From the NCBI RefSeq assembly GCF_003674065.1, contig NZ_RDBE01000001.1, forward strand, positions 395,614-459,613: a stretch of DNA of 64,000 bases, in the 5' to 3' direction. Both the position numbers and the translations under genes were made by a program. Shown here one piece after another: positions 45,899 through 53,348 of this stretch. Numbering within the stretch: position 1 is the first letter of the stretch; every line of letters starts with the position of its first letter. Below the pieces are notes generated by a model, which saw nothing but the letters and a program-made list of their open reading frames with translations, did not search any database and had not been told where the DNA came from. This stretch comes from Nocardioides mangrovicus (GTDB taxonomy: Bacteria; Actinomycetota; Actinomycetes; Propionibacteriales; Nocardioidaceae).

Positions 45899-46900
45899 AT
45901 GTCCGTCGACCTCGGTACGCCTGCCGTGCTGCCCACCGACGAGGCCGAGCGCGCCGTGCTGCTCGCCGCCCCGCGCGGCTACTGCGCCGGTGTCGACCGG
46001 GCCGTCATCACCGTCGAGAAGGCGCTGGACCTCTACGGCGCCCCGGTCTACGTGCGCAAGCAGATCGTGCACAACAAGCACGTCGTCGCCACCTTGGAGT
46101 CCCGCGGGGCCGTCTTCGTCGAGGAGCTCGACGAGGTGCCGGCCGGGGCCACGGTGGTGTTCTCCGCCCATGGCGTCTCACCGGCCGTGCACGAGCAGGC
46201 GCAGGCGCGCGGCCTGAAGACGATCGACGCCACCTGCCCGCTGGTGACCAAGGTCCACCACGAGGCCAAGCGCTTCGCCGCCGAGGACTACGACATCCTG
46301 CTCATCGGCCACGCCGGTCACGAGGAGGTCGAGGGCACCTCCGGGGAGGCCCCGGCCCACATCCACCTGGTCGAGGGACCCGACGACGTCGCCGGCGTCG
46401 AGGTCCGCGACCCGGACAAGGTGGCCTGGCTCTCGCAGACCACGCTCTCGGTCGACGAGACGATGGAGACCGTCCGCGCCATCCGCGCCCGGTTCCCGCA
46501 CCTGCTCGACCCGCCCTCGGACGACATCTGCTACGCCACGCAGAACCGGCAGCTGGCGGTCAAGGAGATCGCCCAGGACGCCGACCTGGTCATCGTCGTC
46601 GGCTCGGGCAACTCCTCGAACTCGGTGCGCCTGGTCGAGGTGGCCCTGGAGAGCGGCGCGGGTGCGTCCTACCGCGTCGACGACGCCAGCGAGATCCGCG
46701 AGGAGTGGCTCGACGGCGTCGCGACGGTCAGCGTCACGTCGGGCGCCTCGGTGCCCGAGGACCTGGTCGACGGGGTGCTGGCCCACCTCGCCGAGCGCGG
46801 CTACCCCGACGCCCGTGCGGTGCACAGCGCGGAGGAGTCGCTGATCTTCGCGCTCCCGCCCGAGCTGCGAAAGGACCTGCGCACCGCGGGCCGCGCGTAG
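45899..46900 (+). CDS. ispH: 4-Hydroxy-3-methylbut-2-enyl diphosphate reductase
   Basis: A 333-aa IspH (LytB) protein, last enzyme of the non-mevalonate isoprenoid pathway, giving IPP and DMAPP. The three cluster cysteines are C29 ([12 protein letters not shown]), C113 ([11 protein letters not shown]) and C211 ([11 protein letters not shown]). Substrate residues include SAHGVSP and VGSGNSSNS. The ATG at 45899 follows the leaderless -10. It is part of the conserved xseA-ispH-DUF6542-ychF backbone. Confidence 0.97.
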   Translation: MSVDLGTPAVLPTDEAERAVLLAAPRGYCAGVDRAVITVEKALDLYGAPVYVRKQIVHNKHVVATLESRGAVFVEELDEVPAGATVVFSAHGVSPAVHEQAQARGLKTIDATCPLVTKVHHEAKRFAAEDYDILLIGHAGHEEVEGTSGEAPAHIHLVEGPDDVAGVEVRDPDKVAWLSQTTLSVDETMETVRAIRARFPHLLDPPSDDICYATQNRQLAVKEIAQDADLVIVVGSGNSSNSVRLVEVALESGAGASYRVDDASEIREEWLDGVATVSVTSGASVPEDLVDGVLAHLAERGYPDARAVHSAEESLIFALPPELRKDLRTAGRA

Positions 46901-46902
46901 CC

Positions 46903-47526
46903 GTGGCCCGCTACTACGACGTCCATCCGGTCGACCCGCAGCCGCGGGCGATCGCCCAGGTGGTGCAGCTGCTGCGCGACGACGGCCTGCTGGCCTACCC
47001 CACCGACTCCGGCTACGCCCTGGGCATCCGGCTGGGCAACCGCGACGGCCTGGAGCGGATGCGCGACATCCGCCAGCTCGACGAGCGCCACCACTTCACC
47101 TTGGTGTGCAAGGACTTCGCGCAGATGGGCCGGTTCGTGCACCTGGGCAACGCCGAGTTCCGTGCGGTCAAGGCGGCCACCCCGGGTCCCTACACCTTCA
47201 TCCTGCCCGCCACCGGGGAGGTGCCGAAGGCCTTCATGCACCCCAAGAAGCGCACCGTCGGCGTCCGCATCCCCGAGCACCGCGTGGTGGCGGCGCTGCT
47301 GGAGGAGCTCGACGAACCGTTGCTGTCGACCACCTTGATCCTGCCCGACCAGACCGACCCGATGACCATGGGGTGGGAGGTCAAGGAGGAGCTGGATCAG
47401 AAGCTCGACGCGGTCCTCGACGGCGGCGAGGAGACCGACTCCGAGCCCACGACGGTGGTCGACTTCTCCTCCGGCGCACCGGAGGTGACCAGGGTCGGTC
47501 GCGGCGATCCCGACCGGTTCTCCTGA
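46903..47526 (+). CDS. YciO-type Sua5/YrdC-fold RNA-binding protein
   Basis: A 207-aa protein of the Sua5/YciO/YrdC family. LLAYPTDSGYALGI, the KDFAQMGRFVHLGN region and PGPYTFILPAT match the fold that binds ATP, bicarbonate and threonine in tRNA t6A synthesis. KAFMHPKKRTVGVRIPEH and the MTMGWEVKEELD segment point to the YciO branch, whose role in t6A formation is less certain. The GTG at 46903 lies 2 nt after the ispH stop, indicating an operon. Its last 130 bases overlap the DUF6542-type gene in antisense, with the reading frame conserved to the family-typical C-terminus. Confidence 0.9.
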   Translation: MARYYDVHPVDPQPRAIAQVVQLLRDDGLLAYPTDSGYALGIRLGNRDGLERMRDIRQLDERHHFTLVCKDFAQMGRFVHLGNAEFRAVKAATPGPYTFILPATGEVPKAFMHPKKRTVGVRIPEHRVVAALLEELDEPLLSTTLILPDQTDPMTMGWEVKEELDQKLDAVLDGGEETDSEPTTVVDFSSGAPEVTRVGRGDPDRFS

Positions 47527-47987
47527 GCCGTCTCCGCGACCGGGTCGGGGCCGATGTAGTACGGCGAGCTGCGGCGCGCCAGCTGGTCGCGGCGGGTGGC
47601 CATGATCCGGTGCCGGACGCCGAGCACCACCAGCGCGTTGACGTAGCCGGCGAACAGCGCACCGCAGTGGTGGGCCAGACCGGACACCAGCGCCTGGCCC
47701 AGACCGTCGGTGGCGTGCGCCACCGCCACCGGGTGGACGGCGGCCAGCACGGCCACCGTGCCGAGCATCAAGAACGGCGGCATCACCCCGACGCCGAAGA
47801 ACTCCTTCGGCCGGACGGCGACCGCCGCGCCGACGCAGATCAGGACGAAGCCGACGTCGAACAGCGGACTCAGACGATGGGTCACGGTGAGGTCGAGGGC
47901 GACCAGCACGGCGCTCACCAGCACCGCCCACCGGATGACCCGGCCGGCCTGCATCGTGCCCTCTTCCCACAGGGTGGGTGCGCTCAC
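47397..47987 (-). CDS. DUF6542-type membrane protein
   Basis: A 196-aa protein with four hydrophobic segments between about 18 and 125 (VIRWAVLVSAVLVALDLTV; GFVLICVGAAVAV; FLMLGTVAVLAAVHPVAVA; YVNALVVLGVRHRIM). A polar C-terminal tail of about 60 residues overlaps the convergent YciO-type gene by 130 bp. The function is unknown; the position between ispH and ychF matches the mycobacterial membrane protein at Rv1111c. TACGGT lies 6 nt before the GTG on the minus strand, a leaderless layout. Confidence 0.82.
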   Translation of the reverse strand: MSAPTLWEEGTMQAGRVIRWAVLVSAVLVALDLTVTHRLSPLFDVGFVLICVGAAVAVRPKEFFGVGVMPPFLMLGTVAVLAAVHPVAVAHATDGLGQALVSGLAHHCGALFAGYVNALVVLGVRHRIMATRRDQLARRSSPYYIGPDPVAETAQENRSGSPRPTLVTSGAPEEKSTTVVGSESVSSPPSRTASSF

Positions 47988-48002
47988 CCGATCACCGTAG
48001 GG

Positions 48003-49025
48003 TCATGAACCCCCCTGACCTGCGGCGACGCGCCGGGGCACGACCTCGACGACCGACGGGCCCGGCAGCGGCTGCGGCACCGGTCCGAGGTCGTCGAAGC
48101 GGCGGGCGGTGACCAGCACCCGCGCCTCCAGCGAGCCGACCGTGCTGTTGAACGCCTCGACCGACCCCCGCAGCGAGCGCCCGAGCTTGTCCAGGTGGTC
48201 GCTCATCGAGCCCAGCCGCTGGTGCAGCTCGCGGCCCAGCGCGTGCACCTCGTGCGCGCGCTCGGTCAGCCGGGCGTGGGACCAGCCCATCGCCACCGTG
48301 CGCAGCAGCGCGATCAGCGTGGTGGGGGTGGCGATCACGACCTGTCGCTCGGCCGCGCGCTCGAGCAGGTCGGGGTCGGCCTCTAGGGCGGCCGAGAGGA
48401 ACGACTCGCCGGGCACGAAGAGCACCACGAACTCCGGTGCCCCGGGCAGCGAGCGCCAGTACGCCTTGGCGCCGAGTGCCGCGGCGTGGCTGCGCAGCTG
48501 CCGGGCGTGGCGGGCCAGGTGCGCGGCGTAGGCCTCGGGGTCGTCGCTGGCGGTGGCGTCGAGGAAGGCGTCCAGCGGCACCTTGGCGTCGACCACCACG
48601 TGCCGACCGCCGGCCAGCCGCACCACCAGGTCGGGCCGCTGGGCGCCGTCGGCCGAGGCGAGGTGGGTCTGCTCGGTGAAGTCGCAGCGGTCGACCAGAC
48701 CGGCCAGCTCGACCGCCCGCCGCAGGTGCATCTCACCCCACCGACCGCGCACCTGCGGCTTGCGCAGCGCCGTGGCCAGCGAACCGGTCTCGCGGCGCAG
48801 CAGGTCGGTGCTGTGCCGGACGTCGTCGACCTGCTGGCGCAGCTGGCTCTGCCACGAGACGCCCTGGTGGGAGAGGTCGTCGAGGCGCTCGGCGAGCCGG
48901 TCGAGCCCCTGGCTGACCGACTCGGCGAGCCCGGCCTCGCGGACGGCGGCCGGTCGCGAGCGCACCCACAGCACCCCCAGCGCGAAGCCGAGGAGGAGCC
49001 CGATGAGGGGGAGGAGGATCTGCAT
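48003..49025 (-). CDS. rmuC: RmuC-family DNA recombination protein
   Basis: A 340-aa protein. One N-terminal membrane anchor (ILLPLIGLLLGFALGVLWV) is followed by a helical segment (about 35-90) and a RmuC nuclease-like core (RGRWGEMHLRRAVELAGL; PDLVVRLAGGRHVVVDAKVPLDAFLDA; FVVLFVPGESFLSAAL; VVIATPTTLIALLRTVAMGW). RmuC proteins limit rearrangement at inverted repeats. The D and K in VVVDAKVP match a PD-(D/E)XK-like active site. It is shorter than the E. coli protein in the coiled region. The ATG is fixed by the anchor. Confidence 0.93.
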   Translation of the reverse strand: MQILLPLIGLLLGFALGVLWVRSRPAAVREAGLAESVSQGLDRLAERLDDLSHQGVSWQSQLRQQVDDVRHSTDLLRRETGSLATALRKPQVRGRWGEMHLRRAVELAGLVDRCDFTEQTHLASADGAQRPDLVVRLAGGRHVVVDAKVPLDAFLDATASDDPEAYAAHLARHARQLRSHAAALGAKAYWRSLPGAPEFVVLFVPGESFLSAALEADPDLLERAAERQVVIATPTTLIALLRTVAMGWSHARLTERAHEVHALGRELHQRLGSMSDHLDKLGRSLRGSVEAFNSTVGSLEARVLVTARRFDDLGPVPQPLPGPSVVEVVPRRVAAGQGGS

Positions 49026-49060
49026 GCGGCCATCGTGAGGGCGACCACCGACAGTCTTCG

Positions 49061-50026
49061 TCAGCCGGCCCCGCGGAAGGTGCTGCGGTAGGCGCTGGGC
49101 GAGACCCCGGCTGTGCGCCGCAGGTGCTGGCGCAGGGAGGCCGAGGTGCCCAGTCCGGCGCTCCGCGCGACGACGTCGACGGGCAGGTCGGTGCTCTCCA
49201 GCAGCCGCTGCGCCTCCCGGACCCGCTGCAGCACCAGCCACGCGCCGGGGGAGTGGCCGGTCTCGGCGCGGAACCGGCGGGTGAAGGTCCGCACGCTCAT
49301 CGACGCCCGGTCGGCCAGCTCCGCGACGTTGAGGGGCTCGGCGAGGTGCTCCAGCGCCCAGCTGCGCACGGCCGCGGTCGAGACGGTGCCGGCGTCGGGC
49401 AGGGTGCGGTCGATGAACTGCGCCTGGCCGCCCTCGCGCCAGGGTGGGACGACGTTGTAGCGGGCGACGGCGTTGGCGACCTCGGTGCCGTGGTCGAGGC
49501 GCACCAGGTGCAGCGAGAGGTCGACGCCGGCGCCGATGCCGGCGGAGGTGAAGACGCCGCCGTCCTCGACGAAGAGCAGGTTCTCGTCCAGGTGGACCCG
49601 CGGGTACAGCGCCCGGAAGTCCTCGGCCATGGCCCAGTGCGTGGTGGCCCGGCGGCCGTCGAGCACCCCCGCGGCACCGAGGACGAAGGCCCCGGTGCAG
49701 ATCGAGACCAGCCGGGCCGAGGCCGGCACGGTGGCGAGCGCGTCGCGCAGGTCGTCCGGCAGCACACCCTCGAACCGCGGCCCGGGCATGCGGGTGCCGG
49801 GCACCACCACCGTGTCGGCCTGCGCCAGGGCGGTGGCGTCGGCGTGCGGGACGATGTCGTAGCCGAGGGTGGTGCTCAGGGAGGAGCCGTCGAGTCCGGC
49901 CACGGTGACCTCGTAGGCGGGCCGGTCGTCCGCCGTGCGCACCGAGCCGAAGATCTGGGCCGGCGTGGTCAGGTCGTAGCCCACGACGGGAGCGAGCCCG
50001 AGGACGACGACGCGGTGCGGACGCAT
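49061..50026 (-). CDS. GlxA-type AraC-family regulator with DJ-1/PfpI domain
   Basis: A 321-aa regulator. Residues about 5-180 form a class I glutamine amidotransferase-like (DJ-1/PfpI) domain with the nucleophile-elbow cysteine in VSICTGAFVLGAAG. Residues about 220-320 form a double AraC helix-turn-helix (LNVAELADRASMSVRTFTRRFRAETGHSPGAWLVLQRVREAQRLLE). Proteins of this type activate catabolic genes, for example for choline, carnitine or arginine. It diverges from the MFS transporter, a likely target. AAGGA precedes the ATG at 50026; a longer frame starting at 50047 is less likely. Confidence 0.92.
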   Translation of the reverse strand: MRPHRVVVLGLAPVVGYDLTTPAQIFGSVRTADDRPAYEVTVAGLDGSSLSTTLGYDIVPHADATALAQADTVVVPGTRMPGPRFEGVLPDDLRDALATVPASARLVSICTGAFVLGAAGVLDGRRATTHWAMAEDFRALYPRVHLDENLLFVEDGGVFTSAGIGAGVDLSLHLVRLDHGTEVANAVARYNVVPPWREGGQAQFIDRTLPDAGTVSTAAVRSWALEHLAEPLNVAELADRASMSVRTFTRRFRAETGHSPGAWLVLQRVREAQRLLESTDLPVDVVARSAGLGTSASLRQHLRRTAGVSPSAYRSTFRGAG

Positions 50027-50097
50027 GGCCGGATCCTTGCACATCATGGCGTTCGGGCCACTCGCCAGCGGACCGTGCGGTCCGCAGAATCGTCGTC

Positions 50098-51375
50098 GTG
50101 ACCCTCCTGGAGACCCGACCGAGCCGCCGCGTCCACCCGGCGTGGAGCGTCGCCGCCGTCGCCTTCGTGACGCTGGTGGGCGCCGCCGCGTTCCGCTCGG
50201 TGCCCGGTGTGCTCATGGACCCGCTGCACATGGAGTTCGGCTGGTCGCACGCGACGATCGGCTTCGCCGTCTCGGTCAACATGGCGCTCTTCGGGCTGTT
50301 CTCGCCCTTCGCCGCCGCCCTGATGGACCGGTTCGGGGTGCGCCCGGTGGTCGTGGTGGCGCTGCTGCTGGTCTCGATCGGCAGCGGCCTGACGGTGTTC
50401 ATGACGGCGGCGTGGCAGCTGGTGCTGCTGTGGGGCGTGTGCGTCGGCGTCGGCACCGGCTCGATGTCGATGGCGTTCGTCGCCACGGTCAGCGCGCGGT
50501 GGTTCGTGACCCGGCGCGGCCTGGTCAGCGGCATCCTCACCGCCGGTAACGCCACCGGACAGCTGGTCTTCCTGCCGGTGGTGGCGGCGGTGGCCACCCA
50601 TCACGGGTGGCGCTCGGCGGCGTTGACGGCCAGCGTCGCGGCCCTGGCCGTCGTGCCGCTGGTGCTGCTCTTCTTGCGCAACCACCCGCACGACCACGGT
50701 CTGCGCGCCTACGGCGCCACCGACGCCGACCCGGGCCCGGCCCGCAGCGCAGCCGTCGGATCGTCGGCCGGACGCGCGGTGCGCGTGCTACTCACCGCGG
50801 CCCGCACCCCCACCTTCTGGCTGCTGGCCGGAGGCTTCGCGATCTGCGGCGCCACCACCAACGGGCTCATCGCCACCCACTTCATCCCGGCCGCGGGCGA
50901 CCACGGGATGCCGGCCACCACCGCGGCGGGCCTGCTGGCGCTGGTCGGCGTCTTCGACGTCGGCGGCACCATCTGCTCGGGCTGGCTCACCGACCGCGTC
51001 GATCCGCGCCGGCTGCTGGTGGCCTACTACTCCCTGCGCGGCGTGGGGCTGCTGCTGCTGCCGTCGCTGCTCCACCCGTCGGTGCAGCCGAGCACGCTGG
51101 TCTTCGTCATCTTCTACGGCCTGGACTGGGTGGCCACCGTGCCGCCGACCGTGATGCTGGCGCGCGAGGCGTACGGCGACGACGGCCCGATCGTCTTCGG
51201 CTGGGTGTTCGCCAGCCACCAGCTCGGCGCCGCCCTGGCCGCCACCGGCGCGGGCATCGTACGCGACCAGACCGGCAGCTACACCCCGGCGTTCCTCGCC
51301 GCCGCTGCACTCTGCGTCGTCGCGGCCGTGCTCTCGGTGGTGGTTCAGAGGAGGCCGGCGACGCGCCTGGCGTAG
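50098..51375 (+). CDS. MFS transporter
   Basis: A 425-aa carrier with about 12 membrane helices in two halves. The loop between helices 2 and 3 reads DRFGVRPVVV and its repeat in the second half is LTDRVDPRRLLV, the MFS signature. A polar stretch near 200-225 divides the halves. The organisation resembles monocarboxylate/oxalate-formate type carriers. It diverges from a GlxA-type regulator. CAGAAT lies 7 nt before the GTG. The 3' end overlaps the NUDIX gene by 31 bp in antisense. Confidence 0.9.
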   Translation: MTLLETRPSRRVHPAWSVAAVAFVTLVGAAAFRSVPGVLMDPLHMEFGWSHATIGFAVSVNMALFGLFSPFAAALMDRFGVRPVVVVALLLVSIGSGLTVFMTAAWQLVLLWGVCVGVGTGSMSMAFVATVSARWFVTRRGLVSGILTAGNATGQLVFLPVVAAVATHHGWRSAALTASVAALAVVPLVLLFLRNHPHDHGLRAYGATDADPGPARSAAVGSSAGRAVRVLLTAARTPTFWLLAGGFAICGATTNGLIATHFIPAAGDHGMPATTAAGLLALVGVFDVGGTICSGWLTDRVDPRRLLVAYYSLRGVGLLLLPSLLHPSVQPSTLVFVIFYGLDWVATVPPTVMLAREAYGDDGPIVFGWVFASHQLGAALAATGAGIVRDQTGSYTPAFLAAAALCVVAAVLSVVVQRRPATRLA

Positions 51376-51788
51376 TCGACCTGCGAGACCCGCTCGAGGT
51401 CCTCGATCGCGTCGAGCGCGAACCAGCCCGCGGTGTCGGTGGAGCCGCCGACCTCGTCGCGCAGCTCCCCGCCGACCACCCGGCACCGGTAGACGATGCG
51501 CACCTGGTGCTGGGCGGGCTCGCCGGGCAGCAGCCGCTGCGCCGCGGTGAGCACGCGCGACTGGATGCCGAGCAGAGCCTCGACCACCACCTCGTAGCCG
51601 GTCTCCTCGCGCACCTCCCGCACGACCGCGTCGGCGGGGTCCTCGCCCCAGTCGATCCCGCCGCCGGGCAGCGTCCACGCGGACGCACCGTGCTCGCGCC
51701 AGTGCGCGAGGAGCATGCCGCGCTCGTCGGTGATGACGGCGTAGGCGGCGATGCGGGTGTCGCGGTCGGCCGCTGCAGGGTCAGTCAT
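51345..51788 (-). CDS. NUDIX hydrolase
   Basis: A 147-aa protein with a complete NUDIX box, GGGIDWGEDPADAVVREVREETGYE (about residues 40-65), whose glutamates bind the metal used to hydrolyse a nucleoside diphosphate-X compound. AAYAVITDERGMLLAHW and WTLPGG precede it. The start overlaps the xthA stop by 8 nt, suggesting co-transcription with the repair exonuclease and a possible role in cleaning damaged nucleotides. The exact substrate is unknown. Confidence 0.92.
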   Translation of the reverse strand: MTDPAAADRDTRIAAYAVITDERGMLLAHWREHGASAWTLPGGGIDWGEDPADAVVREVREETGYEVVVEALLGIQSRVLTAAQRLLPGEPAQHQVRIVYRCRVVGGELRDEVGGSTDTAGWFALDAIEDLERVSQVDYARRVAGLL

Positions 51789-52578
51789 CGGCCATCTCCA
51801 CGACCACCGGCGCGTGGTCCGAGGCCCCCTTCCCGGCCCGCTCGTCGCGGTCGACGAAGGCCCCGGTGACCCGGGAGGCGAGGGCGGGGGAGCCGAGCAG
51901 GAAGTCGATCCGCATGCCGCGGTTCCGCTCGAACCGCTGCCGGTAGTAGTCCCAGTAGGTGTAGATCTCCGGGTCGTCCGTGAACGGCCGGGCGAGGTCG
52001 GCGTAGCCGTCGTCGAGGAAGGCCGAGAACGCGGCGCGCTCGGGCGGGGTGACGTGGGTGTCCTTAGCGAAGGCGGCGATGTCGTAGACGTCCTCGTCGC
52101 GGGGGGCGATGTTCCAGTCGCCGACGAGGGCCGTCTGACCACTCAGCCAGGGCAGGGCGGCCTCGCGCAGTCGGGCCAGCCAGTCGAGCTTGTAGTGGTA
52201 GTGCGGGTCGTCGACCTTGCGGCCGTTGGGCACGTAGAGCGACCAGATCCGCACGCCGGCGCAGGTGACGCCGATGGCGCGGGCCTCGGCGACCGGGTCC
52301 CCACCTTTGACGGTGTCGGCCCACGAGGGCATCCCTGGGAAGCCGACCTCGACGTCCTCGAGCCCCACCCGGCTGATGACGGCGACGCCGTTCCACTGGC
52401 TGAAGCCGGACGCGGCGATGTCGTAGCCGAGCGACTGCAGGCCCATCAGCGGCAGCTGGTCCTCGCGGGCCTTGGTCTCCTGCACCGCCAGGACGTCGAC
52501 GTCGTGCCGCTCGAGGAAGGCCTCGACGCGGTCGATGCGGGAGCGCAGCGAGTTGACGTTCCAGGTGGCGATCCGCAC
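51781..52578 (-). CDS. xthA: Exodeoxyribonuclease III
   Basis: A 265-aa member of the exonuclease III/AP endonuclease family, which cuts DNA at abasic sites and removes 3' blocks. Motifs are RIATWNVNSLRSR, VLAVQETKARE with the metal glutamate, GDWNIAPRDED, and SDHAPVVVEM with the catalytic histidine. The GTG at 52578 gives the family-typical N-terminus and has AAGG upstream; GTG at 52587 would add three residues. It is co-transcribed with the NUDIX gene and diverges from pcs. Confidence 0.93.
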   Translation of the reverse strand: MRIATWNVNSLRSRIDRVEAFLERHDVDVLAVQETKAREDQLPLMGLQSLGYDIAASGFSQWNGVAVISRVGLEDVEVGFPGMPSWADTVKGGDPVAEARAIGVTCAGVRIWSLYVPNGRKVDDPHYHYKLDWLARLREAALPWLSGQTALVGDWNIAPRDEDVYDIAAFAKDTHVTPPERAAFSAFLDDGYADLARPFTDDPEIYTYWDYYRQRFERNRGMRIDFLLGSPALASRVTGAFVDRDERAGKGASDHAPVVVEMADD

Positions 52579-52613
52579 TCGCCCCACCTTAGGGACAGGT
52601 AGCGTTGGCTCGC

Positions 52614-53348
52614 ATGACCGGACCTCGGCTGGCCGCTGCCCTGGTCCACGCCTACACGGCCACGGGCGCGGTGCTCGCGCTGCTGATGGTGCATCTCGCC
52701 TACCGCGGCGAAGTGCAGGCGGTGCTGTGGCTGTTCCTGGCCGCGATGGTCGTCGACGGCACGGACGGGTTCTTGGCCCGCCACTTCCGGGTGAAGGAGG
52801 TCATGCCGGGCTTCGACGGCGCTCTGCTCGACAACATCGTCGACTACCTCACCTACGCCTTCGCGCCGATGATCCTGCTGTGGACCAACGGGTTCCTGCC
52901 CGGTGGTGTGCTCGGCGGCGTCTGCGCCTCGGTGCCGCTGCTGGCCTCGTGCTACCAGTTCTGCCGCAGCGACGCGAAGACCGACGACCACTTCTTCCTC
53001 GGCTTCCCCAGCTACTGGAACGTCGTGGCCTTCTACGCCGTCGTCGGCGGGTTCGGGCACACGGCGACGGTGGTGGCGCTGGCGGTGTGCACGGTGCTGG
53101 TCTTCGTGCCGGTCAAGTACGTCTACCCCTCGCGCACCGAGACGCTGTGGTACCTCAACAACGGCCTGGCCGCGGCCTGGTTCGTCGCGTTCGCCGTCAT
53201 CACCGCGCAGCTGCCCGACTCGGCCGACTGGCTGGTCGTGATCTCGCTGCTCTACCCGGCCTACTACGTCGCGCTGAGCCTGTGGCTGACCTTCGCTACG
53301 CACACCGGGCGCCGGGTCGCACCCGGCCGACCCGTCCTGGAGCAGTGA
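52614..53348 (+). CDS. pcs: Phosphatidylcholine synthase
   Basis: A 244-aa membrane CDP-alcohol phosphotransferase. The core motif has D48, D51, G52, A55-R56, then G69, D73 and D77, but with 12 residues rather than the usual 8 between AR and G. The longer spacing and sequence AR-x3-VKEVMP-x-FDGALLDNIVDYLTY match Pcs of rhizobia, which condenses choline with CDP-diacylglycerol. About seven further hydrophobic segments follow. TAGCGT lies 8 nt before the ATG, a leaderless layout. Phosphatidylcholine is uncommon in actinobacteria, so this is notable. It overlaps the channel gene by 4 nt. Confidence 0.85.
   Translation: MTGPRLAAALVHAYTATGAVLALLMVHLAYRGEVQAVLWLFLAAMVVDGTDGFLARHFRVKEVMPGFDGALLDNIVDYLTYAFAPMILLWTNGFLPGGVLGGVCASVPLLASCYQFCRSDAKTDDHFFLGFPSYWNVVAFYAVVGGFGHTATVVALAVCTVLVFVPVKYVYPSRTETLWYLNNGLAAAWFVAFAVITAQLPDSADWLVVISLLYPAYYVALSLWLTFATHTGRRVAPGRPVLEQ

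Noticed and set aside
48003-50597. 864-codon minus frame joining rmuC with sequence antisense to the MFS gene
   Set aside because: Only the last 340 codons match RmuC, with a clear membrane-anchor start at 49025; the rest is shadow of the GlxA and MFS genes.
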